Of a DNA stretch of 64,000 bases, positions 37,501 through 48,903 are shown one piece after another. The notes beneath the pieces were generated by a model. That model was not told the origin of the DNA and did not search any database. It saw only the letters and a program-made list of their open reading frames with translations. A program made the translations under genes and the position numbers. The stretch is taken from the NCBI RefSeq assembly GCF_964204645.1, contig NC_134027.1, positions 9,350,485 through 9,414,484 on the forward strand, in the 5' to 3' direction. Every line of letters starts with the position of its first letter. The stretch's first letter is position 1. This DNA is from Tubulanus polymorphus (Eukaryota > Nemertea > Palaeonemertea > Tubulaniformes > Tubulanidae).

Positions 37501-40020
37501 GATTCAGTTCACTTCCTACTTCTGACATATGACGTATTAAAAACAACATTACAACTATCTGAGACCAAAAATGCTTTGAATATAGGCCTATTCATATTTT
37601 CCTAGTCTTACGCCTCATAAACGTTAAGCGCTTGGGTAGTAGGCACCAAAAATGAAAATCTGGAAGTATCTGGTATTTATGAGCGCGTCTTTATCACGCA
37701 AAGATAATCACTTTTTTACCACCGGGTTTTTATTGTAGCATATACGCAATTTTACGCTGGAACTATCTCGAAGCCGCCGGAATAGGTCGAAGGTTCTTTT
37801 CACAACTGAAAAATGTTATCAGTCGCACACGTGGTGGTGTTGTTGCAATACAACTGATCGACCGACGTACTACACAACAGTCGAGTCTGATTCTTTCCGC
37901 CATCGATAAATCAATAGGAGAAAATCGTATCGATCTCGTCCGGAGAATTGACGTGTTCTCATTTTGCCGCATAAAAGAGGAGTGTTAAAGATTAAAACGT
38001 CACAGCGAATCTCCGATGAGGAACTAATAAAAAATTATTACCAGATAGAAGACAAACAGGCCCGTAAAGAGTGTGGTTGTTTTGATGTAGAGTACAGAAC
38101 TTTTTGAAACAGCTCTCTAGGGAAAAAGTGAAATGAATGCCATGAATTTCTTTGATCTACAGCGCATTTCTCTTAAAATATGCAACAAGTTCCTTACAAT
38201 TAAACGTCCCGCCTCAACTGTCTTTGTTCGTATCAACCGCTTCTACTAGAATTACTAAACGTAACAGGTCTGTGGAGCATCAATTTTTCATATCGTGCGA
38301 AATTAATCGGGGGCCGATTCATTATTGATGCAGCTATTGAGCAACATCTAATCAAAGATATACCATATACGGAATATTAACTACACATATCGCTATATGA
38401 AAACCGGAGTTGAACTCTGCGTACGAGGAAGATTAGTCCTATACCCCCTATGTGACCCGGCCACGCTATGAAGCTCACCGAACTACTTGACCGTCACACT
38501 AACATACAGACATGAACACACGTGTGTATGTCATGTAACAGAAGTGTACTAAAATATGTGTCTGCCGAGAACACTATCGAGATAAATTACACAGATTGCG
38601 CACCCGATTAAATCATAGTCAATCTAATCAGATATCTCGCAAATTTTCTATATAACGTCCCAATATTTAAAATAATATGCTCTAGCATCAAGTTAGGCAT
38701 CAATGTGTAATTTGACTCTAACAAACAAGTTCAAGGCCTGTGACATTGTTATTTGTACACTGGGATGGGCTGAAAAAATATTGCGTTAGTCTCAGTCTTT
38801 TGAACATACGAAGATTGTCAGTAGAAATCTAAACAAACAGTGAAGGTTAACACTTTTATGAGGGTACACGTACTTATCAATTTGACAAACAATTGCTGAT
38901 CCATAGACAAACCAAGTGAAAGGCTAAAATGGCTACGAGCATAATCCGTATTGAAAAAATCGTACTAACCTTGAACTGAGTAGACACCTCAACGTCCTTG
39001 GTCTCTTTCAGCCCTAATGGTATCATCGGTACAGACTGGGCCGTCCTGAAATGTATTCATCTTTATTCACAAGACAATCTTTGACAGGATAACGGCCTCC
39101 GTCGCCGACATGAATACTGATTACTTACTCTCCATTTTGGTAAATTTCCACTGAACTGTTCAATTCAGCTAGCTCCTCCTTGAGAAGTTGTAAGTTTGAG
39201 TTGGTGAAAGTTAACTCAAGTGATATTGTGTCGCGAAGTTTTTTGCTTTCAGTGGCCCTAAAAATTAGTGTAGTGATTTTTACTTTTCAAAGTAATTAAC
39301 AAAAATTTATAAAATCAAACATATACTAAAATTAGAAATGCAAATACCCGGTAGATGAAACACCCGTGGCCTCTAAGTAGGTCTTGGAAAGAGTTTAAAA
39401 ACCCTGGGCCCGGTCTCATAGATTGAATACCAAAGTTACCCCTTGGGGTAAATCCTCAATGTGGGTGACAACAACCATATAGTAACAGAAACCATGGTTT
39501 ATATTCGACAAAATGACAGGGAGTGAACCGCAACCAAACAGCATTTCAGAGACCGATGAGAAAATTATCGAGCTGTCCCAGGGATTAGTTTGTTTTCACA
39601 TCTTTGAAACCCAGCTCTGGTAGAAAACAGACAGGTCCAGTCATTAATAGATTTCATATCTTCCTAATTCCTCATCTAATACCAGGTCATTACGTAAGGC
39701 TAATCGGAGGTTTAAAATTGAATAAGAATCTATGAAGTAAACAATCGACGATTTTCCCTGAAGTACAGGTTTTTCTGCGCAGTTGGCCTTTATTTAAAGA
39801 ATCAATTCATAATCGACGCAAATGTCAACAATGTTAATGATGAGCACCATATGTTTGTGTGTGAGTGTGCACGTATTTGTATGCGCAACAAAATTCAATA
39901 AAACAACGCCCACCATATCTATTTCATTATTTCTAGATGGCGAAATATTATCATTTATGAATTTGATATGCCGAGTAAGAACATTAGATCATAAATCCAT
40001 ACCAGTACATAGGCCGTAAT

Positions 40021-40095
<75 letters not shown>

Positions 40096-41950
40096 TATAT
40101 TAAAGAGAGGAATAAGTCCACCACACCTATCTTCATGAGTTACTTAAAAGTCAATATAACAAATCTTCTTATAAGCCCTAACAAAATCCCTGTTACGCAT
40201 ATAATAAAATGCTTGTCAGTCTTAAATGAAGGATTCTACATTAAATTTCAATTGGGTATTACCATTAATATTTGCAAGGAGGACACTTTTTTAACTGCAC
40301 CTCCTTCCCTTATGGCCCTGTCCAGAAATAGCCTAGACAAAATATTTGCACCATTGCTGATAAGTCTAATTAAAAAAACTGAATCAGATGAACCCCTACT
40401 ATGAATTGTGCTCAAATTGGATGAATAAATCATTTCCATAGCAAACCCATATCTAGAGCCATTATAAATGATGTAGGCAAGGAATTCTTCTATTGTTTAC
40501 AAAGACTGCAGTCCACAAAGAACTATATCACGCCTACAAGAATTCATGTCAACAGCCACTTTAACTCAAGAGCGCTGGTATTTTTTTGCTTTTTAAGGAC
40601 ATATAAGCCTAGGGTAAAACTTGATTTCGTGTAGATCATCTAAGAAAGACGTAATGTTGTGATATTTTTACGCAATCGAATTCAAAGAACTACATGACAG
40701 CAATCTCAAGTCATTCTAAATTCTGAATCACTGTTAATGAGGAAAAAGCATGTAAAACTATTGTCTTGTGTCACTAGAAATTTATTCCAAGAACAGTCAT
40801 AACTTAGTCGTTCATCAGTCACAGATAGCCTAAATGTCTAGTTACCCAGACATGCTATCGCTTAATCAAATTATCTAAAACTTGATTAAAAAGATTTGTC
40901 AAATGCTCATTACATGCATACTTCAAGCCGGTTTAGTCATCAATCTTAGAAGCATCAAGTCTTTCAATTCAGCTTAGTGTCTTGAATGAATAATTTACTA
41001 AGCTGTTAAAATCTCAAATAAACTTTCACTTGTGAAAATCTGTTGAAAGCTGTTAGGCTATACCACCCAGGGGTGGATTTAGGCAAGGTTGGTATTGGGG
41101 TCCTGACCCCTGCCTGAGCTTGCCCTTTTCATCAGGCAAAGATCATTAAAATGATGCAAATTAACATTCATCCTTTCGGAAATTGTATATATATTGCTTA
41201 AAAAATATCGAACACCAAAAGGAGGTACCCCGATAGTAGTAAGCCTATATGACATGGCTGTTTTAATCTAAAAACCTTTTCTTTACTTCTGGGCCCTGGC
41301 CACCCTTCCCAACATACAGAGGACTAGCTCTTACTTGAATAGGTTCTCAGCACCTGCTCTCATACGCAATTCTCTGTTGATTTGGTCATTCAGTTTTGAC
41401 CTCTGTTTCTGAAGACGTCCGCGAGCAGTTGCCAGAATTGGATCCGAGCCCTGAAAATAGCGCAATCAAAGCAAGCGAAATCAGACTGGAATTTGCCAAA
41501 AATTATGAACCCCTTCATTAAACTGGACAGTGGTTTAGTTACAAGATTGGATATTTTTCAATAAAAGCTATTGTAATAATAAAGCAATTAGGGCAATGTA
41601 GCCAATATTCTTAGTTAGAACGCTAATAAAAGGCAAATCTTTTTTAGGCCAATCATTTATTCGTAGTTCAACCTATAATAATTCAAAGGCTAGGCCTATT
41701 ATAGCTTGCCTTTAAGGACTTTATTACAACAATATCCCAGCAAAAGCTAGCCACAAAAGATTTCCAGCGGGGAGTCCATAAATGGTTAAGCTTTAACGGT
41801 AACAGCTGTTAAACTATGTAAACATTCAACAACCTGACGTATGTTCAATAAAGTTTCATTGATTTTAGTATCATTCTCAAAATCTCGTACCTTTCTCCTC
41901 ATTTCCGACTGCAATAACGTTAATTCTTTAGTCCTCGGAAGAGTCGTCAT
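28561..41950 (-). CDS. RHPN2: rhophilin (HR1-Bro1-PDZ Rho-binding scaffold)
   Basis: Sixteen minus-strand exons: 41950-41891, 41450-41335, 39257-39129, 39045-38970, 34007-33930, 33495-33371, 32417-32159, 31576-31481, 31391-31235, 31138-31066, 30929-30880, 30213-30069, 29734-29661, 29567-29491, 29411-29250, 28902-28561. All phases close; 672 aa against 686 in human RHPN2. Order: HR1 coiled coil at about residues 20-105 (RSKLNDQINRELRMRAGAEN), Bro1 domain at about 125-455 (DFILEHYSED, FNIGALYSQIA, RAAGVMKYLRENFSHAPS), acidic linker, and PDZ at about 517-603 (ligand loop DYGFSVRGG, MRVGDFIVAIG). The tail is basic and Ser-rich. Rhophilins bind GTP-RhoA through HR1 and act on actin and membrane traffic; this role comes from the family. 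RHPN1 and RHPN2 probably descend from one such gene. It is divergent with RAB5IF. Introns of up to 5 kb carry repeats. Confidence 0.95.
33595..33915 (-). repeat. dispersed repeat, copy 2 (pair of 2640-2910)
   Basis: Inverse-complement blocks of 2640-2910 (ACTTCTTAACTTTGAATGGG, GAAAAGCTATGGAAA) plus the same-strand block CTGTAAGAACCCTG. It lies in rhophilin intron 5. Confidence 0.5.
34165..34420 (+). repeat. dispersed repeat, copy 2 (pair of 4610-4815)
   Basis: Shares the ordered blocks TTTTTCGAAATTT, AATCCATTCT, CAGGTACT and CACGGTGAAAAA with 4610-4815. Confidence 0.5.
36590..36665 (+). mobile_element. possible tRNA-derived SINE fragment
   Basis: GATGGGTAGTGCG (A-box-like) is followed about 25 bases later by CAGGTTCGATTAG (B-box-like). 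There is no clear tail and no intact tRNA cloverleaf. Confidence 0.35.
37127..37364. mobile_element. hAT-like MITE, GGGGCGGAT ends
   Basis: The left end CAGGGGCGGATCTAG and the right end AAATCCGCCACTAC are imperfect inverted repeats of the CAGGGGCGGATYYAG type seen in many non-autonomous hAT elements. Solo ends of the same type occur near 41070 and 58215. No transposase frame. Confidence 0.5.
37738..37987. other. GC-richer open island, unassigned
   Basis: Long open frames occur on both strands. Plus reads GRRFFSQLKNVISRTRGG onward to a stop. Minus reads KNQTRLLCSTSVDQLYCNN and CATDNIFQL, then a TGA, then KEPSTYSGGFEIVPA. The composition differs from the surrounding intron. It could be a decayed gene or transposon fragment; I do not recognise it. 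Confidence 0.3.
38398..38466 (-). mobile_element. tRNA-like sequence, probably SINE head
   Basis: Read on the minus strand it begins GGCCGGGTCACATAGGGGG and contains GAGTTCAACTCC, a B-box-like element. The A-box is poor and the stem complementarity incomplete, so this is not called as a tRNA gene. Confidence 0.3.
40022..40091. repeat. (TA)n microsatellite
   Basis: About 70 bp of uninterrupted alternating TA in rhophilin intron 2. Confidence 0.95.
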
Positions 41951-42589
41951 CTCGATTAATCCCACGAAAATGCGTTAGTATCGAAAAAGAGTTCCCGCAA
42001 CACGAATCACGACATTATTCCATAGTTTTAGGCGTGTTCGTCTACCCACCACACGTCGATGACTCGACTGACAGTTATAGCAGTGTTGACATCGATCGTT
42101 TCGGGGACGATTTCACAAAATAAATTTTCGCGAAACCTAGGCCTACTGATCAGTACAGTGATGTAAATTCCAACGCGGAAAATTTGTTTACTACAATGGT
42201 ATGATGCAACAGAACAATTTTGGTGATGAAAGATTTTGTAACAATGACGCATTTCAATACGACTGAATTAAAGCGCCCTTCCAAGTTTAGCAGTAGAAGA
42301 CGGTCCCTCGATTAACCAATTATCGAAAACCTATAGAATAAACTGAAATTCAGGCTAGTGATTGTTATAGGCTACAATTTGATTAATTGATCAGAACCGG
42401 TTCTAAGTTAAAACGTCGAATATTCCCAACTTCTTTTTGAACTGGGCCAAATAGCCAAAATAAAATAAAATTGAATTGGTCTTAGATTCAAGAAGTGTTC
42501 GTGTAACACGGTGCATTTTGCCAAGTACACGTCGGTCTGCCGGTCGCAGAAAATCTAAAATTTATTTGTGATTTCTGTATATTTTAATC
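41951..42589. promoter_or_regulatory. bidirectional promoter region of rhophilin and RAB5IF
   Basis: Only 639 bp separate the two ATGs, which point away from each other. Both 5' UTRs and core promoters should lie here. The small minus-strand frame 42252-42028 is not a gene candidate. No TATA element stands out. Confidence 0.5.
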
Positions 42590-44128
42590 ATGACCTCGGT
42601 TCACAAACGAAACGAAAAAGATACGAATGTATCGTACTCATCAGTCGATATCAGAGCAACGCTTAATAAAGCGCTGACCGCTGAATCGGATTGGTCAGAT
42701 AAGGTAAACCGTATCATCAATCAAGCAGTTTAACAAACTTAAATTGAATTAAATTTTATTGAAATGAATTCTAGACCTGTTTCACATGTTTCAAGTTATT
42801 AGTCATCCAACCAAGATGGAGATATGATATCAGAACCAGCAGTCATACCAATTTACATAGTCAGATACGGCAAATCATAAAAGCATCATATTGTCTGAAA
42901 CTTAATATATCTGTGGCATTGGGAAGCAATTTTTGATTGCTGCGGCCAATGGCAATTGCCCAATTTTGACAGGTTCCAATGCGGCAAATTTACTTCAAAA
43001 AACATAGCATAAAAAGAAAAAAAAACGTCATTTGGTATATCGTCGCTACAATCATTACAGTTCCAACACCACTGCTTGCCTACAAAAATAAGAAGATAAA
43101 GATATACCATTTTCATAAGATAAAGAAAATTTACAGAACGGAACTGACCTGGCTGCTGGATTTCATTTTGTGCGAATTGATTTTACCGAATTTTTTCATC
43201 GATTTTAATGGCCTGGCCTGTCATGAGATAATAGCTAAAATATCGGTAGGTCAATATCTTTCTGATTTATATTGTAGGATGAACTGTTGGATGTAATTTA
43301 TTGGATGAGACAGATTATAGGTGTTATCATTGGTTTAGTATGGGGTATATTGCCGATGAAAGGTGTTTTAGCCATTATTTTGTAAGTAATACATTCCGAT
43401 TCATCTGTGATATTGTGTCTAAGTCTTAAGGAGCCTTGTTGATCATAAAAATCTGTAATTATACGGTATAATTATGATCCAGTATCTCCCCACTTGGTTG
43501 TGTGGTATATACCTCCACTCACAATGAAGTTGGCTTACTTGTAGTTGGCTTATCCATCCAGGCACTAATATTGTGCTATGTAATTAGTATTTAAATAAAC
43601 TATGAGACCAGTCTGCTCTGATGAATACTCGAATTATTTGTCATTTTGTTCATTTTCTCGAATGTTTTTTTTTTCCAGATTTTTCCTTATCAATGCAGCC
43701 ATAGTTTATTTCTACTTCAACTCATTTCAAAAACTCGACGAAGAAGAATACGGCGGAATATTAGAAATATTAAAAGAAGGATTGATGACATCGTTTGCGT
43801 CATTTATAGTAAGAATCGCAGTTAACTGAGACCAGTATTTGATATGTTCCTACAATGGATCCACTGTTGGGAGCCAGGACCATTTGGAATATGATAAAAT
43901 ATATGTTGAAAGTCTAAATAAACTGAACTGATAATAAATGATTGTTAATAACTAGAAGTTCAACTAGAGCAATGATCTGTTTTTAAGAACGCTTCCATGT
44001 AAAACAAAGCTGACTTATGTTTCGGTTTGCTGTTTAGTTCAAACAACTTTTTGATGTTGTCTTGTAACAGTTGTTTTCCATATTTTCAGGTCACTTGGAT
44101 CATTCTTTATTCGGCGTTGCATGCGTAG
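42590..44128 (+). CDS. RAB5IF: RAB5-interacting factor / respirasome assembly factor
   Basis: Exons 42590-42703, 43278-43381, 43679-43808 and 44090-44128; 128 aa, matching the roughly 130 aa of the family. The conserved core is obvious: DELLDVIYWMRQIIGVIIGL, WGILPMKG, FLINAAIVYFYF, LDEEEYGG, LKEGLMTSFASF and the end VTWIILYSALHA. Three hydrophobic segments make it a small membrane protein. The human protein (C20orf24, RCAF1, OPTI) is described as a factor in respiratory supercomplex assembly and in an ER multipass translocon (PAT complex). The N-terminus up to DWSDK is divergent, as usual. AATAAA at 44726-44731 is the likely polyadenylation signal. Confidence 0.95.
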
Positions 44129-45828
44129 CACGGCAGGTTCAATCTCGTATCTGATGCTAAAATATTACTGACTTTCCTGACTAGATACACTGATCAGTGA
44201 ATAATTGTAATTTTGGAAGAAGAGCCTGTGAGAGGGGTTCCAGATGAAAGTGCAGTCGTTGCATGGTAAAACCCTGCGAGTATTAAGGACCCATAGCACG
44301 TCAAGCGGATTTGTGTATTTGTTGCATACCCTGGACCTTCTTGTGTGTTTTATGGGAACTACTAAACAAGAGAAAAACCAATCAAATGATGGCCGACTCC
44401 ATATTTTTGTGCAGTTACCGGTACCTTATCATTCGATTGTTGATTTGACTAATGTAAGAAATGAAATAGAAAATTATAGGATTTCAATTACTTAAGAAAT
44501 CTTCTGGAATTGTAAATTTAAGTGCGACCATTTCTAAATCTTATGTTGATTATGCTTTCTTTGTGAATTTATGGATCTTTGTGAATTATTAATGAGCCAT
44601 CTTCTACGATCATTACTCTTCATCTACAATGTGTATTTGCCAAATTGTAAATCAAAAAGCAAAAAATATTTTACCGAAGTTTGAGAATGTCTCCTTGATT
44701 GTATTAAGCATTTAATGAAAAATGTAATAAAGGATCCAGCTGTGGGTTTATTCGGCGGGGTTCAGATTAAGTTTAGTTTTGAATATAAATTCATAATGCT
44801 AGAAATTTGCTAAAAATTAACACATATTCTCATTCACACTACCTTTCTCGATATCATTCTGTACTTATTATGTATGAAATCACTTCTTGGCCTACTTAGC
44901 ACTTTAGTCTGATCGGGATATTGCATTGCATTCACTTTCTTTCATTCATCATCCGCCCAAAAATCGAAAACAGTTATTGGACATTTTGAAGACAGTTAGA
45001 TGGATTTTCTACACTTTCTACTTTAAACGTGTATCTACCTTTGACACATCTGCATCCTTGAATCAATTCAAGATGGCTGATTGGCAGCCATTGCTCAATG
45101 AAATCTGTTATTGGTTTCTGTATATGTTGACCATTAGGTTTTGAATATTGGAATTATCAGATGGTCAAGCATTTCACCTAGTGGGAATTATGTCCTGGAC
45201 TCCTAGTTTAATCTACTACCTTGTATAAGCCCATCGTAAAATGTTGTCAATGACCATTCTTCCTAACCTACGCTATTTCATGAGCTAGTAGTCGGATAAC
45301 AACAATCAAAACTGAACACCAGTCAATTTTACTTTTTAGCATGTCTGGTCACATAAAGGCTGGTGTAATCAAAATCCACAGGGATTGAAGTGAACTAAGT
45401 CAAATAAGCAAAACCAAAAACTAAGACCTAAAAACCTAAGACTTGAGGAATTTTGATTCATTAAGAACGTAGGATTTTGACAGGAAGGTCCTACTTATTG
45501 CTTGCGTATGTACTTTATGAACAGTCCCTTACACTGGACATCAGTATCGTTTGAAGATCTAGCATAGGAACCAGTACAGGAATATTTACCTTTATGATAG
45601 GATCCGGTATACATGATTCTCGAAGACACTGTCAAGGGTATACTTAGTTGCCATATTAATTATTGTAATATTATAATATATATGTAAATGACGATGTTTG
45701 ATAAATAATAAATGGTTTCAATATATATTTTTTCACTTCAAATTCCTTTTTTGTCCGAAGCTTCAGTTGAACTTAGTATATGAGATGGTAAGCAGCAATC
45801 CTAAATCTCACTCACTTGTGTTATATAC

Positions 45829-45877
45829 CTAGTACCATAGAACTCAAATCAATTTGATTTGAGTTCTATGCTAGTAC
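45829..45877. repeat. 35-bp near-perfect palindrome between 7-bp direct repeats
   Basis: CTAGTAC (45829-45835) and CTAGTAC (45871-45877) exactly bracket a palindrome with 17-bp perfect arms and a single central base (arm CATAGAACTCAAATCAA). Confidence 0.9.
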
Positions 45878-45887
45878 CTAGCAGAAA

Positions 45888-46035
45888 GGGATCATTCATT
45901 TATTACGTATGCATAAAATTTGACATTTTCAACCTCTCTACGCAAAATCGGCCATTTTTTCATATACATAAAGCATTGCATTAAGCAATTGCACTGACCC
46001 CTCCCCTAATGCGTACGTAATAAATGAATGACCCC
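45888..46035. mobile_element. MITE with TCATTCATTTATTACGTA ends
   Basis: About 148 bp. The left end reads GGGATCATTCATTTATTACG, and the right end read on the other strand GGGGTCATTCATTTATTACG. The inverted repeat is over 25 bp with two or three mismatches. No coding capacity. Confidence 0.75.
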
Positions 46036-47715
46036 CAAAGAATCCAGCTTTAAGCAAATTACAGTGTAAGGGTAGTTCATTTTCAATGATTTAATTCCCA
46101 GCTAAAATTGTAACAACTGCCAAACCCTGAAATTGTAGTTCAATGAAAATGAACTAGAATTCATTATGATTTTGATAATAATAATACTAATGTTTATTTG
46201 TCACGTGTATATATAAGTGTAATTACAAAATATGATATCTTGGTATGTCTTCATGAGTATATACATGACCGGATATACTGGAAGCCAAATGTGGCTGAAA
46301 CCCTAAAATAGGGCAGTGTACCCGTAAAAAAAATGGTGTGGATGATATAACGAATGAGGTGATAGATGATGAAATGAAGCTTACACTTATGCTGAATGAT
46401 AGCATGTCTGCGTACATGGCCAAAATGACAGAAATTAACATAAAATAATGTGCTATTAATAATCATAGAGATGTATTTGAGAGCTTTTTTGGTAATAATC
46501 GAGCTAGAATAGCAGTGGTAGTCGGGTCTGACTGTGGAACTGCGTCCTGGTAGCTATTTTTATATACATGTTTGTAATTCAAAATTAAACTTGACACCTA
46601 CTATTAAGGGTGTGGCCATCATGAAGCATGCGCCTGCAGTAACACAATACCAAAGTTTTCGAGCGAGCCCTCTTGCCTGTTATGTCATGTGTGAATCTTT
46701 CCGTAACTCAACTAAAAATCTTTAGTGTAATGATATTGCGATAATATTTCATTCTATTCTTGAAGCATTAAAAAGGTCCTTATCTTTGATAAGGCTTTCT
46801 GCTGTTGATGTTCAGTGCTTTCCATTAAACAGATTAAGTAAATAAAATTGAAATATTTGATTTCAGTAACTCATTTCCTTACCGATATTTCTACAGAAGC
46901 GATGCATGCTTCTGCGACAGACCATTTATGAAAGGGAACGAAGATTTGTGAATTTCATGTGAACAGTATTTGAATTTATTCATCTTCAAACATTGAGTAT
47001 TAAAAAATGCTTGACAATACAATATGTATATTCATATGGTATCTACATAATTATCATCAACTGAACTACTACCAGTAGTAGTGATCAAGTAAAGATGCTA
47101 AAAACCAGACTGAATTGAAAACTGGTAAATTCAACTGGATCGCCAAAAGTTGTTCATTCCGGATTACTCCTATAATTTTACCAGTAACTCAAACATTCAA
47201 TTTCCAACCCTGGAATTTAGGTAAAAATTTGACAATAGTATTTTTTAGAAACCCAAATTAATGTAGGGTCTTATACAGTACACAGTACAAAGGATTTCTG
47301 TATCAAGTCTTCTTCATAATGGACTGAATCGCCTTTAAGGGCTTTCTCACAGCTAGAATACTGAATTTGGAAATAAATGAATGTAGACTATGTCATTCAA
47401 ATATAAAACTGATTTTATGGTACAAACATTTGAATGCACTTAAAATGTATTAGGTCCATATTTGATTGATAATGGCGACTAACATAACTTCAGTTACAAC
47501 ATTATAAAATATACAGTACAAACAAATGCATGAATACTTTCTACGAACGTGTTCAAATAAAGGGCCCTGGAAACATTTTCACCCATCTTGGGAGGGAGCA
47601 CCAAGCTACAATAACTAAGCAAATGATTCCCTATCGTACATTAGCTTTTAACTAATTAAAACATAACACAAGAGAAGAGAAAAACTATGGTAATCAGCTT
47701 AACTACAGAATCCTT

Positions 47716-48903
47716 TTAAGTTTCAGATATCACAGGAACGTGTAATCCGTTTTGCCGGATTATGACGCTCCCAACAATCGGTGGTGCTCCCGTTGTGCTC
47801 AGTGTCAGGGTCACACTGGTGACAATATTGTTAACGCTATTGGATTTCGGCCTCTTGAATATCTGCCTCATGGAGTTGCGAAAATCGCGATTAATTATTA
47901 CAAATATAAGAGGATTTGCGATGCTGTTCGCGAACGCCAGGAATGTGATTGCAAAGTCTAATCCGTACGAAGGCCATGGACAACCGGCGACCGTGCAAAT
48001 CATCTGCACGATGAAAGGGGTCCAACAAAACAGGAAACAAATCATGATCGTAAATATCGTTCGCAGGCCCTTCGTATTTTGAAACGTACGCCGCACGCGA
48101 CATTTCATACGTTCGAGTATAGACGGCGCGGAGCTGCGATGCGGCACGCGCGTCGCGTCGGTGAATACACCGCTGTCCGGGCGACTGACGTTCGACGCTT
48201 GCGAAATCGCGTCCGGCTCGAGACACGTCGGGTGCAGGTTGTTGCGACACGTTTCAATGGCGGCGACACGCTTCGACTGTCGGCGAACGACGCGGAATAT
48301 CCGCATGTAACAGAACACGATCATCACGCACGACGGGATGATGATCACGGACAGCAGTATGATCGTGTAGATCGAATTCTGGACGAAATTCAACGTGCAA
48401 ATCGGCAAGTTGAACGGTCGGAAGCTGTACTCGCCGAAACCGCGCAGCGGTAAACACGAAAGCATAAGCGACTGCACCCACGTGTAGCACGTGACGGCAA
48501 TCACTTTGCCGCGGGTGACGAATTCCTGATACTTGAACGGATGGCAAATGCAAACGTAACGATCGACGGCTATAATGGCGAGCGTAGACATCGATTCTTG
48601 AAACAGCAAAAACGTCAGCAGTCCGGTCGCCGTGCACAGCGCTTCCTCGAACACTAACGTCTGATAGACGACACAAACCGCCCACGCCGGTAATACAACT
48701 AAAGCTACGCATAGATCGGTCGTGGCCAAATTGACGACCATCATATTACTGACGATTTGAAGGCTCTTCACACGCCCGATCGTCGACACGAGAACCAGAT
48801 TGCCGAAAACGGCGAACAAACCTAGCATCAAAATCGCTACCACCTGCACGGAGATCCAACCGTTCCAGTCACTGTTAGAACCGTCCGGAAGAGTTTCATT
48901 CAT
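47716..48903 (-). CDS. intronless orphan class A GPCR (GPR161-like)
   Basis: A single-exon 395-aa receptor. Landmarks: N-glycosylation site NET at residue 2, GN at 34-35 (TM1), D63 in NLATTDL (TM2), Cys90 and Cys169 for the TM3-loop disulphide, DRY at 114-116, CWTP at 293-296 (TM6) and NPLIF at 330-334 in place of NPxxY (TM7). The 3.32 position in TM3 is Thr rather than Asp, so a biogenic-amine ligand is unlikely. The CLPLRGFGEYSF segment after TM4 resembles GPR161. The third loop is about 70 residues and basic. The ATG at 48903 gives a short extracellular tail and is the first in frame. Ligand and coupling are unknown. GC content is clearly above the flanks. Minus-strand AATAAA at 46980-46975 is a possible 3' end. 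Confidence 0.9.
   Translation of the reverse strand: MNETLPDGSNSDWNGWISVQVVAILMLGLFAVFGNLVLVSTIGRVKSLQIVSNMMVVNLATTDLCVALVVLPAWAVCVVYQTLVFEEALCTATGLLTFLLFQESMSTLAIIAVDRYVCICHPFKYQEFVTRGKVIAVTCYTWVQSLMLSCLPLRGFGEYSFRPFNLPICTLNFVQNSIYTIILLSVIIIPSCVMIVFCYMRIFRVVRRQSKRVAAIETCRNNLHPTCLEPDAISQASNVSRPDSGVFTDATRVPHRSSAPSILERMKCRVRRTFQNTKGLRTIFTIMICFLFCWTPFIVQMICTVAGCPWPSYGLDFAITFLAFANSIANPLIFVIINRDFRNSMRQIFKRPKSNSVNNIVTSVTLTLSTTGAPPIVGSVIIRQNGLHVPVISET

Larger units (their letters stand above)
34008..38969 (-). other. rhophilin intron 4 with repeats
   Basis: A 5-kb intron containing the repeat at 34165-34420, a SINE-like unit near 36590-36660, a hAT-like pair of ends at 37127-37362, a GC-richer open island at 37738-37987 and a tRNA-like stretch near 38398-38465. 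A plus-strand frame at 35049-35324 has no recognisable homology. Confidence 0.6.
44129..47715. other. intergenic, RAB5IF 3' UTR then repeats
   Basis: The first 600 bp are probably RAB5IF 3' UTR (AATAAA at 44726). After that I see the palindrome at 45829-45877, the TIR element at 45888-46035 and AT-rich sequence. The minus-strand AATAAA at 46980-46975 could serve the GPCR gene. No further gene recognised. Confidence 0.55.

Noticed and set aside
38398-38466. tRNA gene on the minus strand.
   Set aside because: B-box-like motif only; stems do not pair well and no clear anticodon arm, so SINE debris is more likely.
44244-44495. 83-codon plus-strand frame after RAB5IF.
   Set aside because: Lies in the probable 3' UTR before the AATAAA at 44726.
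48079-48712. Long frames of 119, 124 and 152 codons overlapping the GPCR.
   Set aside because: Arg/His-rich shadows of the GC-rich receptor gene with no domains.
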